A stretch of DNA of 64,000 bases from JAYEPK01 sp048569615. Its GTDB lineage: Archaea; Thermoplasmatota; Penumbrarchaeia; Penumbrarchaeales; Penumbrarchaeaceae. Positions 17,673 to 25,612 of the stretch are shown one piece after another; position 1 is the stretch's first letter, and each line of letters starts with the position of its first letter. Position numbers and translations under genes: made by a program. Where the stretch lies: positions 62,001-126,000 of the forward strand of contig JBLIRK010000001.1 of assembly GCA_048569615.1 (NCBI GenBank), given 5' to 3'. The notes below the pieces were generated by a model. The model made no database searches. It was given only the letters and a program-made list of their open reading frames with translations, and was not told the DNA's origin.

Positions 17673-19268
17673 TCATTCATATCCAAGCAGGTCATCGGAG
17701 TTCTCGTTCCAGTAATTATAAGGGGAATACTGCTGACTCTGTGATTCCGACATCTCGTTGAGGAGTCCCGATTGGTAATGGCCGAACCTTTCCTTGATCT
17801 GTTCCTCAGCGGACTTGCTCTTCTTCACCGCCAACTCCACATGGCGGGATGTGATCAATTCAGAGCCCTCGGCCTTTGCAATGTCGCCGGCCGCCCTGAT
17901 GACGCCCCCCATGTCCCTTAATCTAAGGGTAAGGGATCTCTTCTTCCTGTCGAATCTCAGTGCTCTTCTCCTTGCTTCCTTTAAAAGTGAATCGATCCCG
18001 GTCCTGTCCACATGGGGGATCCTTCCATCCATGCGGACCTCCTGGGAAATGAACTGAACGAACTTCATCCTGTTCCGGTTGTTATCCGGCATTGTTGTCT
18101 CCACGAGCACCTCGTAACCCGAACCCGTAATCCTTGACCTGAGTGGGGATATGATATGAGGTAGGTCCTGAATGTTGCAGGCCCCCACGAATACGAAATC
18201 GCAGGGGACGCCGTCCACCTTGACGCTCGCCCCCGCACTCTGGGGATTCCTGCCGGATATGGAAAAATGCTTCTCCTGCATAGCGGTCAGAATGAACCTC
18301 TGCAGGTGCCCCAGCTGGGGGAGCTCATCTATGAAAAGGACACCCTCGTGTGCCTCGTGTATCGCCCCGGGGACGACCCTCTCATACGGAGGTGTTCCAA
18401 GCCCCTTGTGGCCGCCGTAAGGATCATGACGCACGTCTCCGAGAAGCTCCGTCTCAGAGGCCCCCGTGGCCATTATGAAGGTATTCCTCTTGAGGGGTAT
18501 CAGGACCTTTTTTGGGGAGCTCTTCTCCTTCTCTCGCCTGGCTTGCAGGGCTTTCTCATCCACGACCCTTATCTTTGGACCCGACGCCTCGTAGACCACG
18601 ACCTCCTCCTTTCCATCGACCAGCCGGGTCGTCTGTACCCTAGCCTTGTCCGCTCCCAGCTGGTTCAGGGTAACCTTCAGGATATCCTCTATACCCTGGA
18701 GCATATTGTTCATGTTCATGTCCACCCTGGCCACCTTGGGGGAGCTGGATGGGGTCTTATAGGCATTGCAGTTCGGGCATATGGTTTGGTCCCGGGGTGA
18801 ATACGTTCCGCATTTGGAGCAGCGGTATCCCAGCTTCTCCGCAACCTCGACCGGAGCGTCCACGGGAGATATCAGATGCTCCCGGGTCAGTTTGCTCCTC
18901 TGATCCTCCTCCTCGACCTCATCCTTTGTCCGTGTCTGAATGAAGGGTCTTTCGGGGGATTCCGGATTAGAGACAACATAGACCTGGACATTGGGTGTCG
19001 GAAGATGGGCGGCCAATGCCTGGGCGATCATTGATTTGCCAGTTCCGGGAGGACCCACAAGCAGCAGATGTCTTCTCTGGTAGGCGGCAACCTTGGCCAG
19101 CCCGATAATTTCATCCTGTCCGATAACCCGGGAAAGCGGATCCGGAGGGATGATGATCTGGGACGTGTCCGACATATCGTTCAGGTCGAATCCCCTCTCC
19201 GGGTCGAGGGTGATTTCCCCATCGGTTCCTTTCCTTCCGCTTCCCTGTTTTCGTTTCGGTCTCTTCAT
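17673..19268 (-). CDS. LonB-like AAA+ ATPase lacking the protease domain, with zinc-ribbon insert
   Basis: Residues 40-80 match archaeal LonB: PPDPLSRVIGQDEI and Walker A GPPGTGKS (72-79). Walker B is LFIDEL (311-316), followed by AMQEKHFSISGR, PCDFVFVGACN, LRSRI and LRLRDMGGVIRAAGDI, all LonB blocks. LonB has two membrane helices between Walker A and B; here that insert instead carries four cysteines (150, 153, 164, 167) spaced as a zinc ribbon. The chain ends after the AAA+ lid with a Ser/Gln/Tyr-rich tail, so no Ser-Lys protease domain is present. Likely a soluble unfoldase or remodeller. It starts 44 nt after the dnaG stop, with GGTGAAAGG before the ATG. Confidence 0.82.
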   Translation of the reverse strand: MKRPKRKQGSGRKGTDGEITLDPERGFDLNDMSDTSQIIIPPDPLSRVIGQDEIIGLAKVAAYQRRHLLLVGPPGTGKSMIAQALAAHLPTPNVQVYVVSNPESPERPFIQTRTKDEVEEEDQRSKLTREHLISPVDAPVEVAEKLGYRCSKCGTYSPRDQTICPNCNAYKTPSSSPKVARVDMNMNNMLQGIEDILKVTLNQLGADKARVQTTRLVDGKEEVVVYEASGPKIRVVDEKALQARREKEKSSPKKVLIPLKRNTFIMATGASETELLGDVRHDPYGGHKGLGTPPYERVVPGAIHEAHEGVLFIDELPQLGHLQRFILTAMQEKHFSISGRNPQSAGASVKVDGVPCDFVFVGACNIQDLPHIISPLRSRITGSGYEVLVETTMPDNNRNRMKFVQFISQEVRMDGRIPHVDRTGIDSLLKEARRRALRFDRKKRSLTLRLRDMGGVIRAAGDIAKAEGSELITSRHVELAVKKSKSAEEQIKERFGHYQSGLLNEMSESQSQQYSPYNYWNENSDDLLGYE

Positions 19269-19312
19269 CCTTTCACCGAACTGTCCTATGGTATTCCACT
19301 ATGTGGCATCTT

Positions 19313-20638
19313 TCACATGTTTAGGTCGCTCTTTGAAAGTACGAGCACACCTTCAGGCTCCTTGGTGAGGTTGCCCTTTTTGGAGCCGACCAGGTACTTG
19401 ACCTTCTGTTCGAAGGCGATATCCAGGAGCCTCTGTGAGATTATCCCGTCGAATACGACCGCATGTATCTCGGACGGCGGTGTTTTCAGGGTATCCGCAA
19501 GCTGCCTTACCGCCAGCTCCTGGACCACCTCGCCGTTCTCGTTCAAAAGCATCGCTTTCAAGGTCCCGGATAGGGTCTTAAGGATGTCCTTGTATCTGGT
19601 CATCTCGGCTCCCATCTGATCGGATTCCTGCTTGGGTTTGCCTGTAACCGCCTTGATGGGAGGTTTCTCCGGTGCCGGCGGCTGAACCGGTTCCTTCTGC
19701 TCCGGCTCCTTCTTCTTCTCCTGCTCCTTCTTGTACGGCTGTTCCGGCCTTAGTTCCTTCTTCTCCTCCTCGACATGCTTCTTCTCGGTCCTGGGAATGT
19801 CGAAGCGGAGATCGTTCATCTCCATGTACTGCTCCACGGGTATCTTGTTCCTGAGGGCCTTTATTATCTGCTTCTGGGTGAGCTCCTCGACCTCGAGGGA
19901 TTTCGGAGCCCTGGCAACGAAATCTATCTCCGCCACCTGGAAGAGTTCCTTCAGGATGAGCTCGCCGCCCCTGTCGCCGTCGACGAAGGCTGTAACAACC
20001 TTCTCATTGGAGAGCTTCTGAATGGTGACCGGGACGTTGGTACCTCCGATGGCCACCGTGTTCTTTATACCGTACTTCAACAGGTTGATCACGTCCGATC
20101 TACCTTCCACCAGAATTATCGCATCGGATGTGTCCACATTCGGCCCCGCGGGGCATTTGTCCTCGCCGTAATTGACAACTTCATCTATCTGGACCGCCTG
20201 TCTGACCGAGTCGGTAAGGTCGAGGCCTCCGGTCTTCGTCTGGTCCAGGAGTCTGCTCAGAAGCTCCTTGGCCCTGTCCACTATCTTCTGCTTCTTCTTT
20301 ATCCTGACATCGTCTATCTTTTCGATGGAGATCTTCGCCCTGCAGGGTCCGATCCTGTCGATGGTCTCCAGGGCGGCCGCGAGTATGGCGGTCTCAACCT
20401 GGTCCAGACTTGAGGGGAGCAGTACCGTCCCTTCGGATTTGCCCTTCTTCGAGTTAATATCCACTTCTATCCTGCCCATCCTCCCCGTCTTCTGGAGATC
20501 CCTGAGGTCCAGTTCATCACCGAGCAGACCTTCGGTCTGGCCGAATATGGCCCCGACCACATCGGGTTTCTCCACCACGCCGTCCGCCACAAGTTTTGCC
20601 TCTATGAGGTATTTTGTCGTTGCTGGATCGAGATTCAT
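19313..20638 (-). CDS. dnaG: Archaeal DnaG (Toprim-domain primase, exosome-associated)
   Basis: The Toprim domain is clear: VEGRSDVINLLKYG carries the catalytic glutamate and FVDGDRGGEL the Asp-x-Asp pair. In archaea DnaG binds the RNA exosome through Csl4 and has weak primase activity. After the Toprim region comes a long Lys/Glu/Pro-rich linker (about 285-345) and a C-terminal DnaG-specific domain. Although a GTG nine bases upstream extends the frame, that GTG is part of the Shine-Dalgarno GAAGGTGT, so ATG at 20638 is the better start (441 residues). It heads a cluster with the LonB-like ATPase and coiled-coil genes. Confidence 0.95.
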   Translation of the reverse strand: MNLDPATTKYLIEAKLVADGVVEKPDVVGAIFGQTEGLLGDELDLRDLQKTGRMGRIEVDINSKKGKSEGTVLLPSSLDQVETAILAAALETIDRIGPCRAKISIEKIDDVRIKKKQKIVDRAKELLSRLLDQTKTGGLDLTDSVRQAVQIDEVVNYGEDKCPAGPNVDTSDAIILVEGRSDVINLLKYGIKNTVAIGGTNVPVTIQKLSNEKVVTAFVDGDRGGELILKELFQVAEIDFVARAPKSLEVEELTQKQIIKALRNKIPVEQYMEMNDLRFDIPRTEKKHVEEEKKELRPEQPYKKEQEKKKEPEQKEPVQPPAPEKPPIKAVTGKPKQESDQMGAEMTRYKDILKTLSGTLKAMLLNENGEVVQELAVRQLADTLKTPPSEIHAVVFDGIISQRLLDIAFEQKVKYLVGSKKGNLTKEPEGVLVLSKSDLNM

Positions 20639-20994
20639 TTGATACACCTTCTTTTTAATTGATTTTCAGGTTGCTTCGAAAAGGTAATACCGATGACGAA
20701 GACCAGATAGGCCAAGGATCCATTCCTTCCATTTCCTCTGCGGAACCAACTCTTTTGCCCTGCCCCAAACGGAGCCGGGTTAGGATGATTGGTGATCGTG
20801 ATGTGATTTTATCATGGTCCAACCCGTCAAGGTAGGTACCTTTTCAACCTTGGATGATGGATTTTCTATAAATAGGTTTCCAAGGGGTATTATATTCCTT
20901 CCATCAATGTCCAGTTTTGGAAAATATCATGTTATTGAGGCTTTGTCTGGAGTAAACCATTTATAACCGTACCGGTGATACGCAGGGGGCGCCC
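20639..20994. other. Divergent intergenic region between dnaG and the HTH gene
   Basis: This 356-nt stretch separates divergent transcripts. TCTATAAATAG at 20865-20875 reads as a TATA box on both strands. A second element, CATTTATAAC at about 20959-20967, fits the plus-strand HTH gene. I see no open frame or recognisable RNA. Confidence 0.5.
20959..20967 (+). promoter_or_regulatory. TATA box of the HTH-trm56 operon
   Basis: CATTTATAAC lies about 30 nt before the ATG, so transcription should begin near 20988, leaving a very short leader with GGGGG close to the start codon. Confidence 0.55.
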
Positions 20995-21498
20995 ATGAAA
21001 AGGATAAAGGTAATCAACGAACCCACCGACCTGGTGGCACTGCTGAGGGCTATGGATTCCCCTGTGAAGAAATCCGTGTTCCAGGAAACCGCCTCCGGTT
21101 GGATCACAATAAAATCGATCGAGGAAAAGTACGGTGAGGAGGGTGTGGAGGCCCTGGCCTTTTTCGAGAAGATGAAGCTTGTCGAAACATCATGGCAGAT
21201 AGACTCCCAGTTCAACAAGGAAAAGATCTATCACACATACTATGTTTCTGTCCATATCAACACGTCGGCCCAGATAACGGAGATCTCGGATGTGCTATAC
21301 ATTGCGGCCATGAACCAGGAGATATACGACCAGATAGAGCAGAAGGTATACGATAATGTGGGAGAGGAGGGAACGTTCTCCGGTGAGTTCGTAAAGGACC
21401 TCGACCTCACTCCCACGATGCTCAAATCCCTGGTGAAGCGGTCGGGCCGGCTTGCATACAAGGGACACAGGATAGAGCGGATCAAGGAGATGGAATGA
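20995..21498 (+). CDS. Predicted archaeal winged-helix (ArsR-like) transcriptional regulator
   Basis: The 167-residue cytosolic protein has an N-terminal helix-rich region with the pattern of a winged helix (SPVKKSVFQET, GWITIKSIEEKYGEEGVEALAFFEKMKL) that ends in a wing-like strand pair. A dimer-like middle region follows, then a second small helical motif (LTPTMLKSLVKRSGRL). No metal site is visible. I place it among archaeal HTH regulators by pattern only. Its stop overlaps the ATG of the Trm56-HD gene (ATGA), so the two are co-translated. Confidence 0.55.
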   Translation: MKRIKVINEPTDLVALLRAMDSPVKKSVFQETASGWITIKSIEEKYGEEGVEALAFFEKMKLVETSWQIDSQFNKEKIYHTYYVSVHINTSAQITEISDVLYIAAMNQEIYDQIEQKVYDNVGEEGTFSGEFVKDLDLTPTMLKSLVKRSGRLAYKGHRIERIKEME

Positions 21499-22649
21499 CC
21501 AGGGATCGAAGGGAGGTCGATGATGATGTTCCTTTTCCCCACATCGAGGTCCTGAGGCTGGGTCATAGACCGGAAAGGGACAAGAGGATTACCACCCACG
21601 TGGCACTGGTGTCCAGGGCATTCGGTGCAAAGGGCATTTATGTTGACAGAAAGGATTCGAAACTGGAGGAGACCATAGGCAGGGTCAACGGGGAATTCGG
21701 CTCGGATTTCTTCATCAGAACGGGTACGGGAAAGAAGGGACCGCTCGGAAGATGGGGAGGGACCATAGTCCACCTTACAATGTACGGAATGGCGCTTTCC
21801 GAAGCGGTAAGGAGGATTCCCAGGGATGAGAAGATCCTCGTTGTCGTGGGAGCCGAGAAGGTCCCCAGGGAGGTCTATGACCTCGCCCATTTCAACGTCA
21901 GCGTAACCAACCAACCCCACTCGGAGGTCTCCGCTCTCGCCATCCTGCTCGACCGGCTTGCGGAGGGGAGGGAGCTGGAGCTCGAATTTTCCGGGGGGGT
22001 GCAGAAGATCATCCCGGATTCCAGGGGAAAGACCGTCCTGTCCGGAGAGAGGAAAAGGGATGCAACTATAAAGGAACAAACGGAGGCCGATCGGGATCCA
22101 GTCCCAACCCCGGAAAAATGCATAGAACTTCTGAGGTCGATGGGGTGCTCCGAACTGGTCATAACCCACGTCAAGGCCGTTAGGGACCTTGGAATGGAAA
22201 TGATCGAGACCGCCAAAAGAGAACACCCCGACAGGAACCTGGATGTGGACGAGGAACTGCTGGAGGCGGGTCTGCTCCTGCACGATCTCGGGAGGTCCGC
22301 AACTCATTCCATCCGGCATATAACCCACGGAGCCAGGATGGCAAGGGAGCTTGGCCTTGACGAAAGGATCGTCTCCATGGTCCACAATCATATCGGTGCT
22401 GGGGTCACGGCTGAGGAGGCGGCAGCCCTTGGCCTCGAAATGGAGGACCACATTCCACTGACACTTATGGAAAGGATAGTCTGCCATGCGGACAACCTTG
22501 TGGGGGAGCGCAGAAGGAGGCCGCTCTCGGCGGCAGTGGAAAAACTGAGAAGGAAAGGCGCATTCGAAGGCGCGGAGAGAATGGAGCGGCTCCATGCCAT
22601 TCTGGAGGATGAGCTGGGCATAGACATCGACATGCTCGTTGCAGGTTGA
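21495..22649 (+). CDS. trm56: tRNA (cytidine-56-2'-O)-methyltransferase Trm56 fused to an HD domain
   Basis: Residues 16-180 match archaeal Trm56, a SPOUT methyltransferase that methylates the ribose of C56 in the T loop: EVLRLGHRPERDKRITTHV, the RWGGTIVHLTMYG block, and the knot region LVVVGAEKVPREVYDLA and SVTNQPHSEVSALAILLDR. A linker (190-205) joins a second half with the HD phosphohydrolase pattern: His225, His263-Asp264 in LLHDLGR, His278 and HNH at 297-299. The HD part resembles small HDIG proteins of unknown substrate. The 384-residue length is about twice that of stand-alone Trm56. Confidence 0.9.
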   Translation: MTRDRREVDDDVPFPHIEVLRLGHRPERDKRITTHVALVSRAFGAKGIYVDRKDSKLEETIGRVNGEFGSDFFIRTGTGKKGPLGRWGGTIVHLTMYGMALSEAVRRIPRDEKILVVVGAEKVPREVYDLAHFNVSVTNQPHSEVSALAILLDRLAEGRELELEFSGGVQKIIPDSRGKTVLSGERKRDATIKEQTEADRDPVPTPEKCIELLRSMGCSELVITHVKAVRDLGMEMIETAKREHPDRNLDVDEELLEAGLLLHDLGRSATHSIRHITHGARMARELGLDERIVSMVHNHIGAGVTAEEAAALGLEMEDHIPLTLMERIVCHADNLVGERRRRPLSAAVEKLRRKGAFEGAERMERLHAILEDELGIDIDMLVAG

Positions 22650-22665
22650 ACGCTTCCGCATAACA

Positions 22666-22674
22666 TTATTTATG
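22666..22674 (+). promoter_or_regulatory. TATA box for the small four-Cys protein
   Basis: ATTATTTATG lies about 35 nt before the ATG at 22705, predicting a start near 22695. Confidence 0.45.
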
Positions 22675-22704
22675 AGGTTGTGCGTTCCGGGGGTAGGTGT
22701 GCCA

Positions 22705-22899
22705 ATGCAGAAGCGCAACAAGGAAAGCCTCAAGCAGGAACGGACAAGGATCAACCAGCTCATTGACGAGGAGAACAGGCGGTGCAGCAAGTGCAAGGAC
22801 AAGAAGGATATCGGCTGCGAGGGGTGTTTCCACGATAAGCGTAAGAAAGCGCTTCTGAAGCGGAAGGAAGAGGTCCAGGCAGCCCTTGCCGCACAGTAA
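22705..22899 (+). CDS. Small four-cysteine charged protein
   Basis: The frame is open from further upstream, but the ATG at 22705 follows GGGGTAGGTG and gives a compact 64-residue product. It is very basic and helical, with CSKCKDKKDIGCEGCF in the middle (two CxxC pairs), which could bind zinc. I do not recognise a family. A TATA box just upstream suggests its own transcript. Confidence 0.6.
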   Translation: MQKRNKESLKQERTRINQLIDEENRRCSKCKDKKDIGCEGCFHDKRKKALLKRKEEVQAALAAQ

Positions 22900-22931
22900 G
22901 AAACGAAGCCCGGTCAAGAGCATCGGGCAAC

Positions 22932-22941
22932 CAATATAAAC
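22932..22941 (+). promoter_or_regulatory. TATA box of glyS
   Basis: CAATATAAAC predicts a start near 22963 and a leader of about 37 nt. A second AT-rich element (TGATATAAAAAA) is only 20 nt before the ATG, too close to serve unless the start lies downstream. Confidence 0.5.
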
Positions 22942-22999
22942 GGCAAAACGACTGGATGCTTTGAATTTCCATGTGATATAAAAAAGCAGGGAACCTATC

Positions 23000-24787
23000 A
23001 TGAACGAATTTACCCTGGGAGAGGACAAGAGAAAGACCTCGGAACTATATGCCCTTTTAAAAAGAAGGGGATTCTTCTGGCCGTCCTACGAGATATACGG
23101 GGGTGTTGCGGGATTCTTCGACCTTGGTCATCTCGGGTCTCTCCTCAGGGAGAACGTTGAGCGCCTCTGGAAGGAGCGGTTCGTCATCCAGGAAGACTTC
23201 CTTCTGGTGGACACACCCTCAATAACACCCGAGATCGCATTCAAATGGTCCGGTCATCTGGAGAAGTTCTCCGACAACCTGACGAGATGCCTCAACTGCT
23301 CAGCTCCATTCAGGGCGGATCACCTTCTGGAGGGGATTGTCGAGAATCCGGACAGCCTGAAAATGGAGGAGCTCGGAGAAGCCCTTGATGCCCAAGGTAT
23401 CAAGTGCCCAGTCTGTGGGGGGGAGATCGGACCTCCCGAAGAGTTCAACCTTATGTTCAGGACCTTTATCGGTCCCGGGGGCGAAAGGCCGGGATACCTT
23501 AGACCTGAGACCGCCCAGTCAATCTTCATGGACTTTGCTCTCCTATACCGGATGAACAGGGAGCGGATGCCATTCGGTGTGGCCCAGATAGGAAAGGGTT
23601 TCAGGAACGAGATATCGCCCCGGCAGGGAATGATGAGGCAGAGGGAGTTCCACATGGCCGAGGGAGAGTTCTTCTTCGACCCGGAGGAGAGAACCTTCAA
23701 GCCCTTTGAAAGGTACAGGAACCTGTCAGTAAATCTGGTCCCGAAGGGCTCCTCCGGAGAGACGTTGGGAATAACCCTCGGGAGTGCCGTTGAGAAAGGG
23801 CTGATCTGCTCGGAGGTACTAGCCCACTTCATGGGGGTCACCTACGGTTTTGCAGCGGACGTGGGGATACCCGGGGAGAATATGCGCTTCAGGCAGCACA
23901 CGGAAACCGAGATGGCCCACTACGCCAGGGACTGCTGGGACCTCGAAGTGGAGACATCATACGGCTGGATCGAAATGGTGGGAATAGCCGACAGGTCCGC
24001 CTACGACCTCCGCCAGCACATGAAAGGGTCCGGACAATCCCTGACGGCGGCAAGGAGATTTGCCGAGCCGGAAAAGAGGAATGTCACCATCGTGGAGGTG
24101 GACCAGAAGGTGCTGGGGCCGATCTTCCGTGGAGATTCCAGGGAATTAGCAGACATCATCAGGGGAATGGACCCGGACCATCTGAGTGCCATAAAAGATA
24201 ATGGACCTCCGCTGGAGATAGAATATTCAAAGGGAAAGGCCTCGATCCCTCCTGAAGCCGTGTCGATAAGGGTCGAGGAGAGGACGGTTTCGGGGGAGGA
24301 TTACATCCCCCACATTGTGGAGCCCTCCTTCGGCATCGACAGGCTCATGGTGGCATTGCTGGAGCACGCCTACTTCGAATCCGACAGGAGCCCCATGAAG
24401 GAGGAGGTCGATGCGGAGCAGGGACCCTACAGGGTTCTGAAGCTCAGGACGAGGGTAGCTCCCATAAAATGCGGAGTGTTCCCGCTGATGAACAAGGATG
24501 AACTTCCTGAAATCGCCGGGAGGATACTTGCGGAATGCAAAAAAGCGGGCCTAACAACTTACTACGATCATTCGGGATCCATCGGCCGCAGGTATGCAAG
24601 GATGGACGAGATAGGCACTCCCTTCTCCATAACCGTCGATTACGATTCAAAGGTTGACCTCTGCGCAACGATCAGGTTCCGGGACACCGGTGAGCAGGTG
24701 CGGACCCCCATTGAAGGGATAGAGGAGATCATCCTCGATCTGGTCTCCGGAAAGAGAACGTTCGACAAGCTCGGTCCCGTTATCTAA
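23000..24787 (+). CDS. glyS: Glycyl-tRNA synthetase (class II, alpha2 type)
   Basis: The 595-residue chain charges tRNA-Gly. It begins with the family motif near KRRGFFWPSYEIYGG and DLGHLGSLLRENV, and contains motif 2 (GKGFRNEISPRQGMMRQREFHMAE) and motif 3 (EPSFGIDRLMVALLEHAY), then the anticodon-binding domain (APIKCGVFPLMNKDELPEIA). Two CxxC pairs (CLNC and CPVC) in the insertion near residues 95-140 could bind zinc, as in other archaeal GlyRS. The last 8 bp overlap the convergent membrane-protein gene. Confidence 0.96.
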   Translation: MNEFTLGEDKRKTSELYALLKRRGFFWPSYEIYGGVAGFFDLGHLGSLLRENVERLWKERFVIQEDFLLVDTPSITPEIAFKWSGHLEKFSDNLTRCLNCSAPFRADHLLEGIVENPDSLKMEELGEALDAQGIKCPVCGGEIGPPEEFNLMFRTFIGPGGERPGYLRPETAQSIFMDFALLYRMNRERMPFGVAQIGKGFRNEISPRQGMMRQREFHMAEGEFFFDPEERTFKPFERYRNLSVNLVPKGSSGETLGITLGSAVEKGLICSEVLAHFMGVTYGFAADVGIPGENMRFRQHTETEMAHYARDCWDLEVETSYGWIEMVGIADRSAYDLRQHMKGSGQSLTAARRFAEPEKRNVTIVEVDQKVLGPIFRGDSRELADIIRGMDPDHLSAIKDNGPPLEIEYSKGKASIPPEAVSIRVEERTVSGEDYIPHIVEPSFGIDRLMVALLEHAYFESDRSPMKEEVDAEQGPYRVLKLRTRVAPIKCGVFPLMNKDELPEIAGRILAECKKAGLTTYYDHSGSIGRRYARMDEIGTPFSITVDYDSKVDLCATIRFRDTGEQVRTPIEGIEEIILDLVSGKRTFDKLGPVI

Positions 24788-25517
24788 GGGCCTTTCTCAC
24801 CAAGTAGAAAGGGAGCCCAAGAACCAAACCGAACAGGCACATTATCAAACCTACGGCAACTACCCAGCCGAAGAGTCCGATGAGGAAATTGGCAACCGGG
24901 GCCTCCCAGCCTTCCAGCAGATGGTCAAGGACCAAAGCCCATCCGATGATGATGCCGAACAGGAGGAGCAGTCCGATCCAGCTGTTCCTGAAATCCTGGG
25001 ATGAAGGGGCAAGTGCGGTTGTTAACGATGCCGCGAGGTAGAGATACAACAGAAACCATGGAGAGTGGTTGTCCCACAGGTTCTTTACAATCAGGTCCCA
25101 TGCGCCGGACAATGTGGACACTATCATTTCCCCGACGTTCCCCGTGAAGGAATTGGTCCAGGTAAGATCGCAGTTGAAGAATGACACCTTGTCGAAAAGA
25201 AGACCGATCAGAAGAAGTACCAGCGGTATGCCGAAGAATGGCGCCATTGAAACGACGGCCTGCCCGACATACCCCCCCTTGGGAGGTCCGTGCGTGACGG
25301 AGCCTCCGTCCTTTCCTATGAGCTTCACCCTGGTTACCCTCGCACCCGTGAGCTTGCATGCCGTATAATGGCTGAGCTCGTGGACCATTATCCCCGGGGC
25401 TGCAAACACGATATAGACCCATCTTGTCAACGCATTGACCCATAACCTGTCAAGGAGATACGAAAGAAGAACGAGCCCCGCAAACCAGAAGATAATGTTT
25501 ATGGCAGCTGCGAGCAT
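24780..25517 (-). CDS. Multi-pass membrane protein with HExxH motif (M50-like)
   Basis: The 245-residue protein has about six predicted membrane helices. HELSH at 46-50 in a membrane-embedded helix is the zinc-binding signature of intramembrane site-2-protease-like enzymes. A second motif APSSQDF near the end may supply the third metal ligand, replacing the LDG of classic M50. It may be a protease or a non-proteolytic relative. A TATA box at 25541-25551 predicts a leaderless start. Its 3' end overlaps glyS by 8 bp on the opposite strand. Confidence 0.65.
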   Translation of the reverse strand: MLAAAINIIFWFAGLVLLSYLLDRLWVNALTRWVYIVFAAPGIMVHELSHYTACKLTGARVTRVKLIGKDGGSVTHGPPKGGYVGQAVVSMAPFFGIPLVLLLIGLLFDKVSFFNCDLTWTNSFTGNVGEMIVSTLSGAWDLIVKNLWDNHSPWFLLYLYLAASLTTALAPSSQDFRNSWIGLLLLFGIIIGWALVLDHLLEGWEAPVANFLIGLFGWVVAVGLIMCLFGLVLGLPFYLVRKALR

Positions 25518-25540
25518 TGTACCCTTAATCTGCGGTCAAA

Positions 25541-25551
25541 GTATTAAAAAG
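25541..25551 (-). promoter_or_regulatory. TATA box of the HExxH membrane protein gene
   Basis: CTTTTTAATAC lies about 28 nt before the ATG, so the mRNA is probably leaderless. Confidence 0.55.
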
Positions 25552-25556
25552 TACAT

Positions 25557-25589
25557 AAAAAAAAGGGGAAGCAGATAACCTGCTTCCCC
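25557..25589 (-). terminator. Hairpin plus U8 intrinsic terminator
   Basis: The minus strand reads GGGGAAGCAG, GTTAT, CTGCTTCCCC and then eight T. It is a perfect ten-pair stem with a five-base loop, just after the TSP3-repeat gene. It looks like a bacterial rho-independent terminator. Confidence 0.85.
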
Positions 25590-25612
25590 AAATCGGTCTT
25601 CCCGGTCTGTCC

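Noticed and set aside
21240..22802. 520-codon minus-strand frame opposite the HTH and Trm56-HD genes
   Set aside because: Trm56 and HD motifs on the plus strand are decisive; the antisense product has no plausible domain.
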